A stretch of 64,000 bases of DNA from Trichodesmium sp002260545 (GTDB lineage Bacteria > Cyanobacteriota > Cyanobacteriia > Cyanobacteriales > Microcoleaceae): NCBI RefSeq assembly GCF_050016015.1, contig NZ_JBNHEQ010000064.1, forward strand, positions 1-64,000, written 5' to 3'. Positions within the stretch are counted from its first letter, which is position 1. Every line of letters begins with the position of its first letter. Both the position numbers and the translations under genes were made by a program. The notes under the pieces were generated by a model, which was not told where the DNA came from, ran no database searches, and saw only the letters and a list, made by a program, of their open reading frames with translations. Of this stretch, positions 54,967 through 64,000 are shown piece after piece.

Positions 54967-55375
54967 GACTTAGGCGTGAAAAATATATAGATTTTTTCCC
55001 ATAGGAGGGAACAGGAAACACTTAACTGGGAATAGGTAAAATATTTTTCCGAAAAAGGGAGGAAAAAATATTTTTTTATGGTGAATTTTTCTTTCTTTAG
55101 CTAATATAATTAAAAGGTTTATTTATTTTTCGGAGATGTCTATTGTATTGGCAAAAAAATCAGGTTTCAAGTCTTACCTTTTAAGGAAATGAAAAAAATA
55201 AACTTTAGTTTTTCCAGCTTTTGGTTTCAGCAGTCGATGCTGATAACTGATGTAGTTAAACTTCGCGTTTGCGGAGCATTCCGGAAAGGAAAGTGTCACT
55301 ACTAACTCATAACTAGACCTCTGGCAAAAGTTTTAATTAAATCAATTCAAAGATATAGAATCAACTATTTCATCC

Positions 55376-55427
55376 CCCCTATTCCCTATTCTCTATTCCC
55401 TATTCCCTATTCCCTAGTCCCTGACTT
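55376..55427. repeat. Heptamer short tandem repeats
   Basis: Runs of TTCCCTA/TTCTCTA heptamers lie 30 bases before the FHA-PrsW start. The rest of 54967-55455 is non-coding, with a GCGGAGCATTCC repeat at 55265-55285. Confidence 0.8.
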
Positions 55428-55455
55428 TTGAAATAACTACCAAGTATCTGAAAAA

Positions 55456-56832
55456 ATGGCATTTTTGCGACAACTGTCTACAAGAAGGCTATGTGAGAAA
55501 CAACTCATAAAGAAGTACCTATCTGAGACAGAAGAGGTAATGCTAGGACGCGATCCAACTTGTCACATTGTCCTAGAGACAAAAATGTATAGGATGGTTT
55601 CTCGCCGTCATGCACTAATTCGTCTTCATACTGAACAAACTGGAACTAATGGTTTAAGATGGGAGATTTTTGACCTAAATAGTGTGAATGGTACTTATAT
55701 TAATGGAGAGAAACTAGAAGAATGTCAAATTTTACAAGTGGGCGATCGTATTCGTCTAGGTTCTAATGGACCAGAATTTATATTCGATAACTTATCCCAC
55801 CAACAATCAACCGCATCAGTATCACCACAAGTAAACTTTACTCCACCTCCTGTAAGTTCTGTTAGTAATGTTAATGTGGGAGTTGAAGATGTTGAAGATA
55901 CTGATTCTATTACTTTAACACAGTTATTTCCAATTGCTTCTACAGGAAAACAATTGGCTAAAAAGGCTTATCTTTATCCTGGTATTATCACTGTAATTTT
56001 TGTGGTTTTAATGTTTTTAACAGTTGGTAATGCGGGAGCTTTTAATTTATTTTTGGCGACTTATATTGCTAGTGCAGCTTATTATTTTGTTTATCGACTT
56101 TGTGGGAAAAAAAAGCCTTGGTGGGTATTATTTGGAGCTGCTTTAACAACTGTTTTAATTTTATTGAGTCCTATTCTTACAGTTTTTATTGGGGTATTTC
56201 GGATTATACTTCCTGGGGATATATCAGTAAATCCTCAGCAAGTTGGTTTTTTCAATTTCCTAATCAGGATGTTTTTTGGAGCGGGATTAATGGAGGAGTT
56301 GCTCAAAGCATTGCCTGTGTTTTTAGCATTATTAATGGGTCGTAATTTACATTCCTCTTGGCGCAATAAAATTGGTGTTTGGGAACCTTTAGATGGAATT
56401 TTATTAGGAACAGCTTCAGCATTAGGATTTACTTTATTGGAAACTCTGGGGCAATATGTTCCAAGTATTGTGGATAGTGCTAGTTTACAATTAGGAGTAG
56501 ATGCAAGTGAATTGGTAGGATTACAATTGTTAATTCCAAGAATTTTAGGTTCAGTTGCCGGTCACATGGCTTATAGTGGTTATTTTGGTTATTTTATTGG
56601 CTTAAGTGTGTTAAGACGTCGTAATAGTTGGTTGATTTTAGGAGTTGGTTATTTTACTGCTTCTATTCTTCATGCTTTATGGAATGCTTCTGGGGTTTTA
56701 AATATATTTCTTTTGGCGTTTGTGGGTGTGGTTTCTTATGCTTTTTTAGGAGCTGCTATTTTAAAAGCTAGAGTTCTTTCTCCGACGAGAAATGAAAATT
56801 TTGCGACTCAGGCTATTATTAATAATGAATAA
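55456..56832 (+). CDS. FHA domain fused to a PrsW-family intramembrane protease
   Basis: 458 residues. Residues about 25-115 are a forkhead-associated (phosphothreonine-binding) domain: LGRDPTCHIVL, SRRHALI, NSVNGTYINGE. After a Ser/Pro linker come about eight membrane segments of the PrsW/CAAX-protease-like family. The likely metal-site motifs are GLMEELLKALP near 278, EPLDGILLG, GHMAYSGYFGYFIG near 358 and LHALWNASG near 400. It may cut a membrane anti-sigma factor or similar target once its FHA domain binds a phosphorylated partner. No Ser/Thr kinase or sigma factor is adjacent. It is flanked by direct copies of a ~230-base dispersed repeat. Confidence 0.88.
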   Translation: MAFLRQLSTRRLCEKQLIKKYLSETEEVMLGRDPTCHIVLETKMYRMVSRRHALIRLHTEQTGTNGLRWEIFDLNSVNGTYINGEKLEECQILQVGDRIRLGSNGPEFIFDNLSHQQSTASVSPQVNFTPPPVSSVSNVNVGVEDVEDTDSITLTQLFPIASTGKQLAKKAYLYPGIITVIFVVLMFLTVGNAGAFNLFLATYIASAAYYFVYRLCGKKKPWWVLFGAALTTVLILLSPILTVFIGVFRIILPGDISVNPQQVGFFNFLIRMFFGAGLMEELLKALPVFLALLMGRNLHSSWRNKIGVWEPLDGILLGTASALGFTLLETLGQYVPSIVDSASLQLGVDASELVGLQLLIPRILGSVAGHMAYSGYFGYFIGLSVLRRRNSWLILGVGYFTASILHALWNASGVLNIFLLAFVGVVSYAFLGAAILKARVLSPTRNENFATQAIINNE

Positions 56833-56879
56833 TTAATAATTGATAATTGATAATTTATAATGAATAATTTATAATTTAT

Positions 56880-57092
56880 TTAGGGCTTACTGGTTAAATA
56901 TCAAAGCATTTACAGGTAAAGGTTGGAGCCTTTTTGGGTCTAGAAAAAGTACCTATTTTTCAGCTCTTTATGCACGGTTCCCGAAAAATCAAAAAGTTAG
57001 CATTTATGGCGCATCGTTGGGCAAAAAAAATTACTCCCCTACTCCCCCGCTCCTCTACTCGTTAAAAAAAGACTTTTTCAGCAGACCCTATT
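56880..57092. repeat. Dispersed ~230-bp repeat, copy right of FHA-PrsW
   Basis: Same element and orientation as 54715-54966 but without the palindromic insert. It is preceded by AT-rich TAATTGATAAT units (56822-56880). Confidence 0.75.
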
Positions 57093-57105
57093 TACTCAAC
57101 TGGTG

Positions 57106-57501
57106 TCATAATATCTGGGAAAAAAAATCATTCAAAATATAATTGCATTGGAAAGCAAGTTGATGTTTGTCTAATTCATCTTTACGAAAATAAGCTAAAC
57201 GCTGACCTTCATTAAGTTTAGTTTGCGTTAAGTCTAAATCTATTTGTTTCCAGAAAATATAATGTTCTCTGTCATAAATATTGTACTTTTGAAAGAAGTT
57301 AATATTTCCTAATTCAATTTCTATTTCTTCTCTTATTTCTCTACGAATACATTCTTCTGGAGACTCATCATTTTCTAAAAATCCTCCTAATAAATTCCAA
57401 GTATTAGGAAATGGAATATAATTTTTATCATCCCTCAGCACGAGCAAAATTTGCTTATTACTATTAAATAAAATAATTACAGAACCTTGTATCTTGTTCA
57501 T
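57106..57501 (-). CDS. NUDIX hydrolase
   Basis: 131 residues. It carries a full NUDIX box, from GGFLENDE to RREIREEIEIE (about 40-63), which binds metal and hydrolyses nucleoside diphosphates linked to another group. The substrate cannot be told. AGGAG lies 6 bases before the ATG. It is a monocistronic gene between two plus-strand genes. Confidence 0.92.
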   Translation of the reverse strand: MNKIQGSVIILFNSNKQILLVLRDDKNYIPFPNTWNLLGGFLENDESPEECIRREIREEIEIELGNINFFQKYNIYDREHYIFWKQIDLDLTQTKLNEGQRLAYFRKDELDKHQLAFQCNYILNDFFSQIL

Positions 57502-57647
57502 ATTTTTCTCCTAATTAAAAAAATGATAACTCTGTAGGGACGTTGCATACAACTTCTCTACTTTGTGGTCTGCTAATTATGAAAAGAGCTGTAATTATAA
57601 CTATTTAATTAAACACTCTATTATAGCATCCTGATAATTAATTTAGC

Positions 57648-57771
57648 TGTCGAAGTTCGACAATGTTAAAAAATACTTTTGTCGATTTCAACTTAATTTA
57701 TGCTGAATGTATTGCTATAACTGGTTTTTGAATTAGTTAATTAAGGTTGTCGATTTTCGACAACTTTTTTT
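57648..57771. promoter_or_regulatory. TGTCGA palindrome cluster with terminator-like hairpin upstream of a PEP-CTERM gene
   Basis: Three related sites occur in 125 bases: a 15-base palindrome TGTCGAAGTTCGACA (57648-57662), a half site TTGTCGATTTC near 57678, and GTTGTCGA-TTT-TCGACAAC (57746-57764) followed by seven T. The last could end a short plus-strand transcript, and the shared TGTCGA/TCGACA could be a protein binding site. No regulator is assigned. Confidence 0.45.
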
Positions 57772-57945
57772 ATATTCATGCTTTATGATTTAAAAACACA
57801 AGACAAAAACAATTCTATAGATTTGGTTTGTTTCAGATATTCCTATTTCATATCAGCTAGTATTTTTCTCTTGATCAAATTTCACTACCTTACAAGCTGA
57901 AACGAACCTTCTATTTTCTAACTATATTTAACAGGAGTTAGTCTA

Positions 57946-58622
57946 ATGAAAATTGGAACTACATTGAGTAAATTATTAACAATTACTGGAGGATTAATTG
58001 TTGTAGCTGGAGCTAGTGGAAGTGCTCATGCTAGTACAATGTTTTTTACTGATGTTAATGCTTTTGATGCCTTAACAAATACAACTTTAGTAGAAGACTT
58101 TGAGGCATTCTCACCAAAAGATCGTCGTCTTCCATCCTTTGTTAGTAATGGTAATACATATGCAGGTGTTGGTCGTAACAATGTATGGGTTTCTTCCCCT
58201 GGATAACGTAATTTTGGTGTTCCTGTAACTACTAGCAGCATACTAACTGCTACCGGTGGTGAAGATTTTACAGTAGAATTTGGTACACCTACGGAAGTAG
58301 TAGGATTTGATACTTATCTTATCTTAATGCTTTTGGTCCAGCAACAGTCAGCGTTTTTGGTACTACTGGTATTCTTGACACTTTTGTATTAAATCACGAC
58401 CCAACAACTGTAGGATTTTTAGGAATACTTGCTAGTGAAGAAATTAGTTCTATTCGCTGGACTACTGTAAATGGAAGGAGTATTAATACAGGAATTGACA
58501 ATATTGTGCAAGGTACAGAAATTGAGAGTGCATCAACGCCAGAACCTACTTCTGCACTGGGTTTAATTGCTTTGGGTGTTCTAGGTTTCGGTTCAGGTTT
58601 ATTAAAGCAAAAATCACGGTAG
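57946..58622 (+). pseudogene. PEP-CTERM exported protein, broken by a stop and a 5-bp duplication
   Basis: The first 86 codons give a signal peptide (hydrophobic core about 9-25, AHAS cut site near 30) and the start of a beta-rich exported domain, ending at TAA 58204-58206. Translation past that stop continues as RNFGVPVTTSS...EVVGFDTYL, then leaves frame at a TATCT/TATCT tandem at about 58316-58325. Dropping one 5-base unit restores the frame (DTYLNAFGPATVS) through to a PEP-CTERM tail (TPEPTSALGLIALGVLGFG, then KQKSR) and TAG at 58620-58622. The intact ancestor was about 225 residues and would be anchored or sorted by exosortase. AGGAG precedes the ATG. Either a real pseudogene or two assembly errors. 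Confidence 0.8.
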
Positions 58623-58688
58623 TAAATTTTTGATGCTTAAGTTCCACTACTAATTACTAATAGTTAAGGTAGGGGTTTGGAGACTAAA

Positions 58689-59175
58689 CCCCTACAGAAA
58701 ATTAGCTGTATTAGACATAATGCTCTTTTATATATAGAACATTTGATATCTTTTAGATTAATTTTCCTTGGTACAAAATTCACTCTGAGCTGGAAAACTG
58801 TACCATTTTTAGTTGAATAAAAAATCATGTGTAGAGGCAAACGAATCCAGATAATTTTTGTGATATCATAAAATTTATCTGGATGCAACCGAAAATTCTT
58901 TGAGGCGCGATTTTTTTCGGGAGCTTCAGAGAATGCAAATATTGTTGGCTTTACCCCTACAGAAAACTAGCTATGTTTATACAATACTCTTTTGTACAAC
59001 ATTCGCTCTGAGGTGGAAAACTTTACTATTTTTAGTTGAATAAAAAGTCATGCGTAGGGGCGAACGACTCCATATAAATTTTATGATATCACAAAAATTG
59101 TCAGGATGCAACCGAAAATTCTTTGAGGCGCGATTTTTTTTGGAGCTTCAGAGAATGAAAATGTTGGTGGCTTTG
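58689..59175. repeat. Two tandem copies of a ~210-260-bp repeat
   Basis: Units starting at about 58689 and 58953 share CCCCTACAGAAAA, CTCTGAG.TGGAAAACT, TTTTTAGTTGAATAAAAA, GGATGCAACCGAAAATTCTT and GAGGCGCGATTTTTTT. They have diverged. No gene is visible. Confidence 0.75.
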
Positions 59176-59265
59176 CACTGAATAGCTATGGATGGCAAGA
59201 TTTGATGAGGGAAAAACCAGTATTTGTGGAAAGCTCCACAAGATGAAAATATTTCTGGTTTTCCG

Positions 59266-59617
59266 ACTATTACTCTATAGGCAACAGTTAATAACATTTG
59301 TTAAAGCACCCCAACACCANNNNNNNNNNNNNNNNNNNNNNNNNNNNNNNNNNNNNNNNNNNNNNNNNNNNNNNNNNNNNNNNNNNNNNNNNNNNNNNNN
59401 NNNNNNNNNNNNNNNNNNNAGTTAATAACATTTGTTAAAGCACCCCGCCACCAGAGATGAATGCTGAAATTTTCTGACTATTACTCTATAGGCAACAGTT
59501 AATAACATTTGTTAAAGCACCCCGCCACCAGAGATGGATGCTGAAATTTTCTGACTATTGCTCTATAGGCAACAGTTAATAACATTTGTTAAAGCACCCC
59601 GCCACCAGAGATGAATT
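59266..59617. repeat. 77-bp tandem array interrupted by an assembly gap
   Basis: The unit AGTTAATAACATTTGTTAAA...GCAAC recurs at 59420, 59497 and 59574 (exact 77-base period), with one more partial copy before the gap at 59286. 59320-59419 are N, so copy number is unknown. Units are identical or nearly so, without spacers, which excludes a CRISPR array. Confidence 0.9.
59320..59419. other. Assembly gap (100 N) inside the 77-bp array
   Basis: 100 N of placeholder length. Joining the edges does not rebuild a whole unit: at least 43 bases are missing. Confidence 0.99.
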
Positions 59618-59745
59618 ATCCATCCACATTTATCCCTGTAAATACTCAAATTTTCCAGAAGTAGATAACAGCATTTTTACCCGCAGCAGAAAAAATCAAA
59701 TCAGAAGTAACTTCGGGAAAATAATTATCAGTCTTTATCTCCAGA
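59618..59745 (-). pseudogene. Duplicated 3'-end fragment of the neighbouring membrane-protein gene
   Basis: The stretch ATTATCCATCCACATTTATC ... TACTCAAATTTTCCAGAAGT ... TTTTTACCCGCA matches the last ~130 bases of the gene ending at 59755 (the homologous stretch is about 59775-59912), with substitutions and small deletions. It is a dead partial duplicate lying between the gene and the 77-bp array. Confidence 0.8.
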
Positions 59746-59754
59746 AAACATTCT

Positions 59755-61917
59755 TTACTCATCAACAACTAGATTATTAATTATCCATCCACATTTATCA
59801 GTTAACTTATTACTTTCAATACTCAAATTTTCCAGAAGTAGATAAACAGGATTTTTACCCGCAAGAGAAAAAATCAAATCTGAGGTAACTCCTGGAAAAT
59901 AATTCTTAGCAGTTGTATCAAGCAAATTTCCTTGCTCATCTAATAGAGAAAAGCTAAGAGATAAACCATTACATTCTTGATTAAGAAAATTTAGCTTACC
60001 AGTAATTTTGACGGGAGAAGATAACTCTCCTAAATAGAGAAAATATTTAGATGTTTGTTTAGTAACATCGGAAGGGTCTGTCATTAAATTATAACTATCA
60101 TCAGAAACTTGAGTAACTGCCGAATAATTATAAGTAATATAAGGAGATTGACTTAAACTCATCCAGTCTAATTGTCTACCCGGACGTTGAGGAACTTGTT
60201 GTTGCATTGCTGATAAAGTTTGTACGGCAGTTGCTATAGAAGTCGGACGAATTCTTTGATAAAAACTAATAGTTACTCCTCCGTCTAGAACAAATTCTTC
60301 TGGCAATTTTTGGAAGTCTTGACTAATGGGTAAATTTTGAGTAAAAGCATCATAGACCAATTTGACTAAATCTTGTTGTCCTGGTTTTAATACTTGTTCA
60401 TCAGTTAATAATACTTTCTGAAATGGATGAGCAATAACTATATATTGTGCTGCTAATAATTCTGGCAATGGGTAAGTATCACGGGTGTCAATATGTGGTT
60501 TACTTATTGCTCTTAAGTTCGACCAATTTTGAGGATTAATTATCCGGTTCGAGTTTCTAATAATATTGGCATTAAATTGATTTGAGGAAGCAGCTACATA
60601 TACTAATTCTCGATTTGGTGCTAATTTATTTAGATAGTCGGTCAAACGCAAAACTTCGTTGTAGTCGGAACGAGTTAATGGGGAAAAGTTACTGGCAAAT
60701 AATGGTCGTAGGGGGTTATTGAATTTGCCGAGTGGTGTTAAACCAAGGGTGAGATTAATAATTAAATATATTCCGGTAATGCTGAGAATTATTAATTTGG
60801 TTTTGCCTGGAAAAGTATGAATGGTTATCCAGATAAATGAGGTGATTCCTAAAACTATTATTGGGGTTAAATGTAGGGTGTAATGAATGTTGCCATAGCG
60901 CAGCCAAATTAACCATTCAGCTACGGAAAATATTCCGAATAATAAGAGAAAAATAGTAGTAGATGGAATTAAAAATTTTCTCAGAACTCCTACAGAAAAT
61001 CCTATGGCAATTAATAGTAAGGTTATTAATCCATAGAAACAGCTATAACGCCAGAATATGTCGGGTATTGATAAGCTCCAAGCTGCATAAAGAGTTCGAT
61101 AATTTTCTGTTAGAGAACTTTGGATAAAACCCCAGGCAAATATTGATATTGTTAGGAATGATGTTAGGGAAATCAGACTAATTTTTATGGCGCTTTCTAA
61201 AAGTCTTTTCTTGGAAGTTTTGCTAGATTTGAAAGTTATCAAAAAGTTAATCATAGTTTGACAACTAATAGCAGCTAGAAAAGCTATGGCGCTATAGGCA
61301 AAATGTCGTCTTAAAACTATAGATATGCCTAAACAAAATCCAATAATAGGAATTTGCCACCAAGCGGTTAATCTAATATTTTTTATGTAAAACAAAATTG
61401 CCAATAAAATGGGTAAAGTCGCTCCTATATCGGGATATCCTCTTAAAGTCGGACTCCAACTCATAGGTATTAGTAAGGCGATCGCTACTGTTGACCAAAA
61501 TACCCATTGAGAATTAGTCGGAATTAATTTTGTAGCTATTGCTCCTATCAATAAACTAAATGGTAATAAATAGATAAGATTAAGACTGAGGATATAAATA
61601 ATTCTGTGGTTGCCAAAAATATATAAAAATGGAATTAATGGTAGTGTAATTAGATAATTTTTTTGTTGGGATAAGGAACCTAAAATATCATCAATAGCTC
61701 TTTGAGTGGATACTCGAAATAAATTTGTTAAATTATTCGCAGCATTCTGATATCCGACAAAATCCCACCAATAAATTGTATGTTCGTTAGATACATATAT
61801 TGATGTTATGGAGAGAATTATCAAAACTACAGTCAAAAAAATTATGCTATTAATTAGAAAGCTATACTGTGAATTAAATTCAGTATTTAATAATTTTAAG
61901 AAAGAGGATTTTTTCAT
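59755..61917 (-). CDS. Large polytopic membrane protein, GT-C glycosyltransferase-like
   Basis: 720 residues. The first ~390 contain about ten to twelve membrane segments (first at 20-42). An acidic periplasmic loop, YWWDFVGYQNAANNL near 50, is placed as in dolichol/undecaprenyl-dependent GT-C transferases. The C-terminal half is a soluble, presumably periplasmic domain with no recognised motif. It could move a sugar from a lipid carrier to a glycan or protein on the outer face of the inner membrane; this is inference from topology. The 3' end has been duplicated downstream (59618-59745). Confidence 0.7.
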   Translation of the reverse strand: MKKSSFLKLLNTEFNSQYSFLINSIIFLTVVLIILSITSIYVSNEHTIYWWDFVGYQNAANNLTNLFRVSTQRAIDDILGSLSQQKNYLITLPLIPFLYIFGNHRIIYILSLNLIYLLPFSLLIGAIATKLIPTNSQWVFWSTVAIALLIPMSWSPTLRGYPDIGATLPILLAILFYIKNIRLTAWWQIPIIGFCLGISIVLRRHFAYSAIAFLAAISCQTMINFLITFKSSKTSKKRLLESAIKISLISLTSFLTISIFAWGFIQSSLTENYRTLYAAWSLSIPDIFWRYSCFYGLITLLLIAIGFSVGVLRKFLIPSTTIFLLLFGIFSVAEWLIWLRYGNIHYTLHLTPIIVLGITSFIWITIHTFPGKTKLIILSITGIYLIINLTLGLTPLGKFNNPLRPLFASNFSPLTRSDYNEVLRLTDYLNKLAPNRELVYVAASSNQFNANIIRNSNRIINPQNWSNLRAISKPHIDTRDTYPLPELLAAQYIVIAHPFQKVLLTDEQVLKPGQQDLVKLVYDAFTQNLPISQDFQKLPEEFVLDGGVTISFYQRIRPTSIATAVQTLSAMQQQVPQRPGRQLDWMSLSQSPYITYNYSAVTQVSDDSYNLMTDPSDVTKQTSKYFLYLGELSSPVKITGKLNFLNQECNGLSLSFSLLDEQGNLLDTTAKNYFPGVTSDLIFSLAGKNPVYLLLENLSIESNKLTDKCGWIINNLVVDE

Positions 61918-63084
61918 GTTTATGATGATTACTGAAAAAATGTTATAGGAAACTATGTTCAGCTCATTTCCGCTGGTTTATTTTGTATAAAGCCAAGGCT
62001 TAATATGTATAATAAATTTAAGTTTTTTCGGGGTTTAAAGCATTTTTTATTATTCCTTATTCTTGACAATACTGATGCTATCGGAATTGAGATAGCATAA
62101 AGATAGCAAAAAAAATGTAAGTATTCAAAAGTGTATCGTAAGCATTTCCTGCGGAATGCTGCGCAAACAGCTATTAGCAGTCAACAATCAGCTTTTTTGT
62201 TAAAGCATTAAACAGATTTACTATGGATATTTAAGGTTTTCATATCTGCTTTAAACCTTATTTAAGCAAGAATTTAAGTGTTTCAATATTCTCATCTAAC
62301 TTCCTACATATCTGAAGCTAATGGCTAATAGCTGACGGCTTAATGTTTATAGTCTATCAAAATATGAGATATCTAATAGACATCTCCAAAAATTAAAAAT
62401 CAAATCAATTATCATCCATAAATTATCTATTCTTTATTTACTTTTCCCTGTTCCCTGTTCCCTGTTCCCTGTTCCCTCTTTTCTGGAGATATATAATGGG
62501 CAAGCTATATCTTTTTTTAGGAGTAATAGTATGAGGTGAATAGGAAAATTTGTCTTCCACTTTTAGAAATGACTGCTAATAATTGATGGCTGAATGCTTA
62601 GATAAAATTCTTTTCTACCATTAGCAATAAGTTATAGTTATTTTCATTAACATGAAATACAATTATCAGGTCTTTAATACCACTTCAAAAAAAACAACGC
62701 TACAAAAAGTTACATCTAGAAATAGATACTTAAAAATAGCTGCTCCAATTTATATTAGATAGCTATATAGCAATCCTCTGCATAGCTGTAATATTTTGGT
62801 TGTAGGGGGGAGCGTTTGCTCCGCATTCCGCAGGAATTCGCCCGTACAGGAGTCATAATTTTAAAGATTTTAAGCTCAAACTAACTATCATAAAAATTGT
62901 CAAAACCAATTTAGGATTGCTATATCTATCATTTTTCCTTTTTTTTCAATATTTACTCCTTCTTCCTTCTTCCTTCTTGCTTATTAAAATGACAATTGAT
63001 TGCCAATCAACCTTATGTTAGACTGGAAAAAAATTAGCCCCAAAAACGCAAACTACCGCAAAAACCCCTAATAGTAAATTAACA
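61918..63084. other. Long intergenic region with repeats
   Basis: 1.17 kb with no gene. It holds a GCGGAATGCTGCGC repeat near 62150, the second MITE-like copy (62373-62496), the GTTTGCTCCGCATTCCGCAGG repeat family near 62815-62835, and TTCCTTC repeats near 62960. The promoter of the following gene is not clearly recognisable. Confidence 0.55.
62373..62496. mobile_element. MITE-like element, copy 2
   Basis: Same ends (CTAATAGACATCTCCAAAAA and TTTTCTGGAGATATATAATG), same interior (AATCAAATCAATTATCATCC) and the same TTCCCTG heptamer run as the copy at 35341-35463. Confidence 0.8.
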
Positions 63085-64000
63085 TGAAAGCATTAATTCT
63101 CTCTGGTGGAAAAGGAACAAGGCTACGTCCTCTTACCTATACAGGAGCAAAGCAATTAGTACCAGTTGCTAATAAGCCTATTTTGTGGTATGGGATTGAA
63201 GGTATTGTTGCAGCAGGTATTACTGACATTGGAATTATTATTAGTCCAGAAACTGGAAAAGAGGTACAAGAATTAACAGGAAACGGCGAAAAATTCGGAG
63301 CTAAAATTACTTATATTCTCCAAGAACAACCTGCGGGTTTAGCTCACGCTGTTAAAATTGCTCAACCATTTTTGGGAGATTCTCCTTTCATAATGTATCT
63401 TGGAGATAATATCATTGAAAGTCAGCTCGATCAATTTTTATATACTTTTAAACAGGAAGAGTTAGATGCTTTAATTCTGTTACGAAAAGTTCCCAATCCC
63501 ACAGCTTTTGGTGTAGCAAAAGTAGATGAAAAAGGAAGAGTTTTAGGATTGGTGGAAAAGCCTAAAGTTCCACCATCAGATTTAGCACTTGTAGGTATAT
63601 ATTTCTTTTCTAATAAAATACATAATGCCATTGCTAATATCAAACCTTCAGCTAGAGGAGAATTAGAGATTACTGATGCTATTCAATATTTAATTGACCA
63701 ACAAACTTATGGAAAAGATAAAGAAATTTCTGTTGAAGCACGAACTTTAGAAGGTTGGTGGTTAGACACAGGTAAAAAAGATGATTTACTTAGTGCCAAT
63801 CAAATTATTTTAGATACTCGTATAACTAATTCAGTAAATGGAGAAATAGATTCCCAAAGTCAAATTATTGGACGGGTAAAAATTGGTGAAAATACAAAAC
63901 TAATTAATTGTAGCGTTAGAGGTCCTGTAATTATAGGTGATAACTGTCACCTAGAAAATTGTTTCATCGGTCCTTATAGTAGTATTGCCGATAATGTCAC
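63085..64000 (+). CDS. rmlA: Glucose-1-phosphate thymidylyltransferase, long form (3' end outside the window)
   Basis: 305 codons are visible and the frame is still open at the window edge. It joins a nucleoside triphosphate (usually dTTP) to glucose-1-phosphate, opening dTDP-sugar (rhamnose) synthesis. The start MKALILSGGKGTRLRPLTYT is the nucleotide-binding loop. QEQPAGLAHAV and YLGDNIIE (metal Asp) follow, and after about residue 240 the sequence becomes a left-handed beta-helix of hexapeptides (VIIGDNCHLENCFIGPYSSI), marking the long cyanobacterial/StrD-like form (about 355 residues). It probably serves surface polysaccharide synthesis. Confidence 0.92.

Noticed and set aside
58653..58888. 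74-codon minus-strand frame in the 58.7-kb repeat
   Set aside because: It lies wholly in a duplicated non-coding repeat and is not preserved in the second copy.
59266..59617. CRISPR array
   Set aside because: The 77-base units follow each other without unique spacers, and no cas gene is present. Plain tandem repeat.
62990..63084. Sigma-70 promoter for rmlA (TTGATT ... TATGTT)
   Set aside because: The two boxes are only about 12 bases apart, too close for a normal promoter.

Overview
The window looks like a filamentous marine cyanobacterium of the Oscillatoriales (Trichodesmium/Okeania/Moorena-like). The evidence is AT-rich DNA with long non-coding stretches, HIP1 sites (GCGATCGC) scattered through the coding regions, many heptamer short tandem repeats and small palindromic dispersed repeats, and cyanobacterial gene types (PEP-CTERM protein, FHA-PrsW fusion, NB-ARC ATPase, pentapeptide-repeat protein). 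The genus is an inference; no rRNA or tRNA gene was seen. There are two 100-N assembly gaps (29918-30017 and 59320-59419), and both lie inside tandem repeats.

Region 1 (about 0.2-40.6 kb, all minus strand, transcribed right to left) is a type I polyketide gene cluster with a complete HMG-CoA-synthase beta-branching cassette in the same order as curA-F of the curacin pathway. Its order is: PKS with an embedded halogenase (KS-AT-Hal-ACP-ACP); free ACP; decarboxylating KS with Cys replaced by Ser; HMG synthase; ECH1; ECH2-ER, very probably fused to a KS-AT-DH-ER-KR-ACP module; an odd condensation/acyl-ligase/carrier protein; two KS-AT-DH-KR-ACP proteins; and a terminal KS-AT-ACP-thioesterase. 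After a hairpin terminator come a secreted lipocalin-like protein and a Baeyer-Villiger-type flavin monooxygenase. All AT domains carry the malonyl motif HAFH. The logic predicts a chlorinated (vinyl chloride or cyclopropane) beta-branched polyketide chain, extended, joined to or interrupted by the unit handled by the ligase module, extended three more times and released by the TE, with possible oxidation by the monooxygenase. The starter unit is not explained by any domain in the window.

Region 2 (40.9-43.4 kb) holds a GT4 glycosyltransferase and two small lysine-rich proteins on the same strand. Region 3 (43.5-64 kb) is an ordinary but gene-poor chromosome stretch. It encodes a membrane-anchored beta-lactamase-like hydrolase, an NB-ARC ATPase, a cysteine-rich secreted protein, a GT2 glycosyltransferase, a TenA-like protein, a pentapeptide-repeat membrane protein, peptide deformylase, a small membrane protein, FHA-PrsW, a NUDIX hydrolase, a broken PEP-CTERM gene, a large polytopic membrane protein and the start of a long-form rmlA. 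The spaces are filled by dispersed repeats. Some of the same repeat families have also entered the biosynthetic cluster, both between genes and in frame within interdomain linkers.
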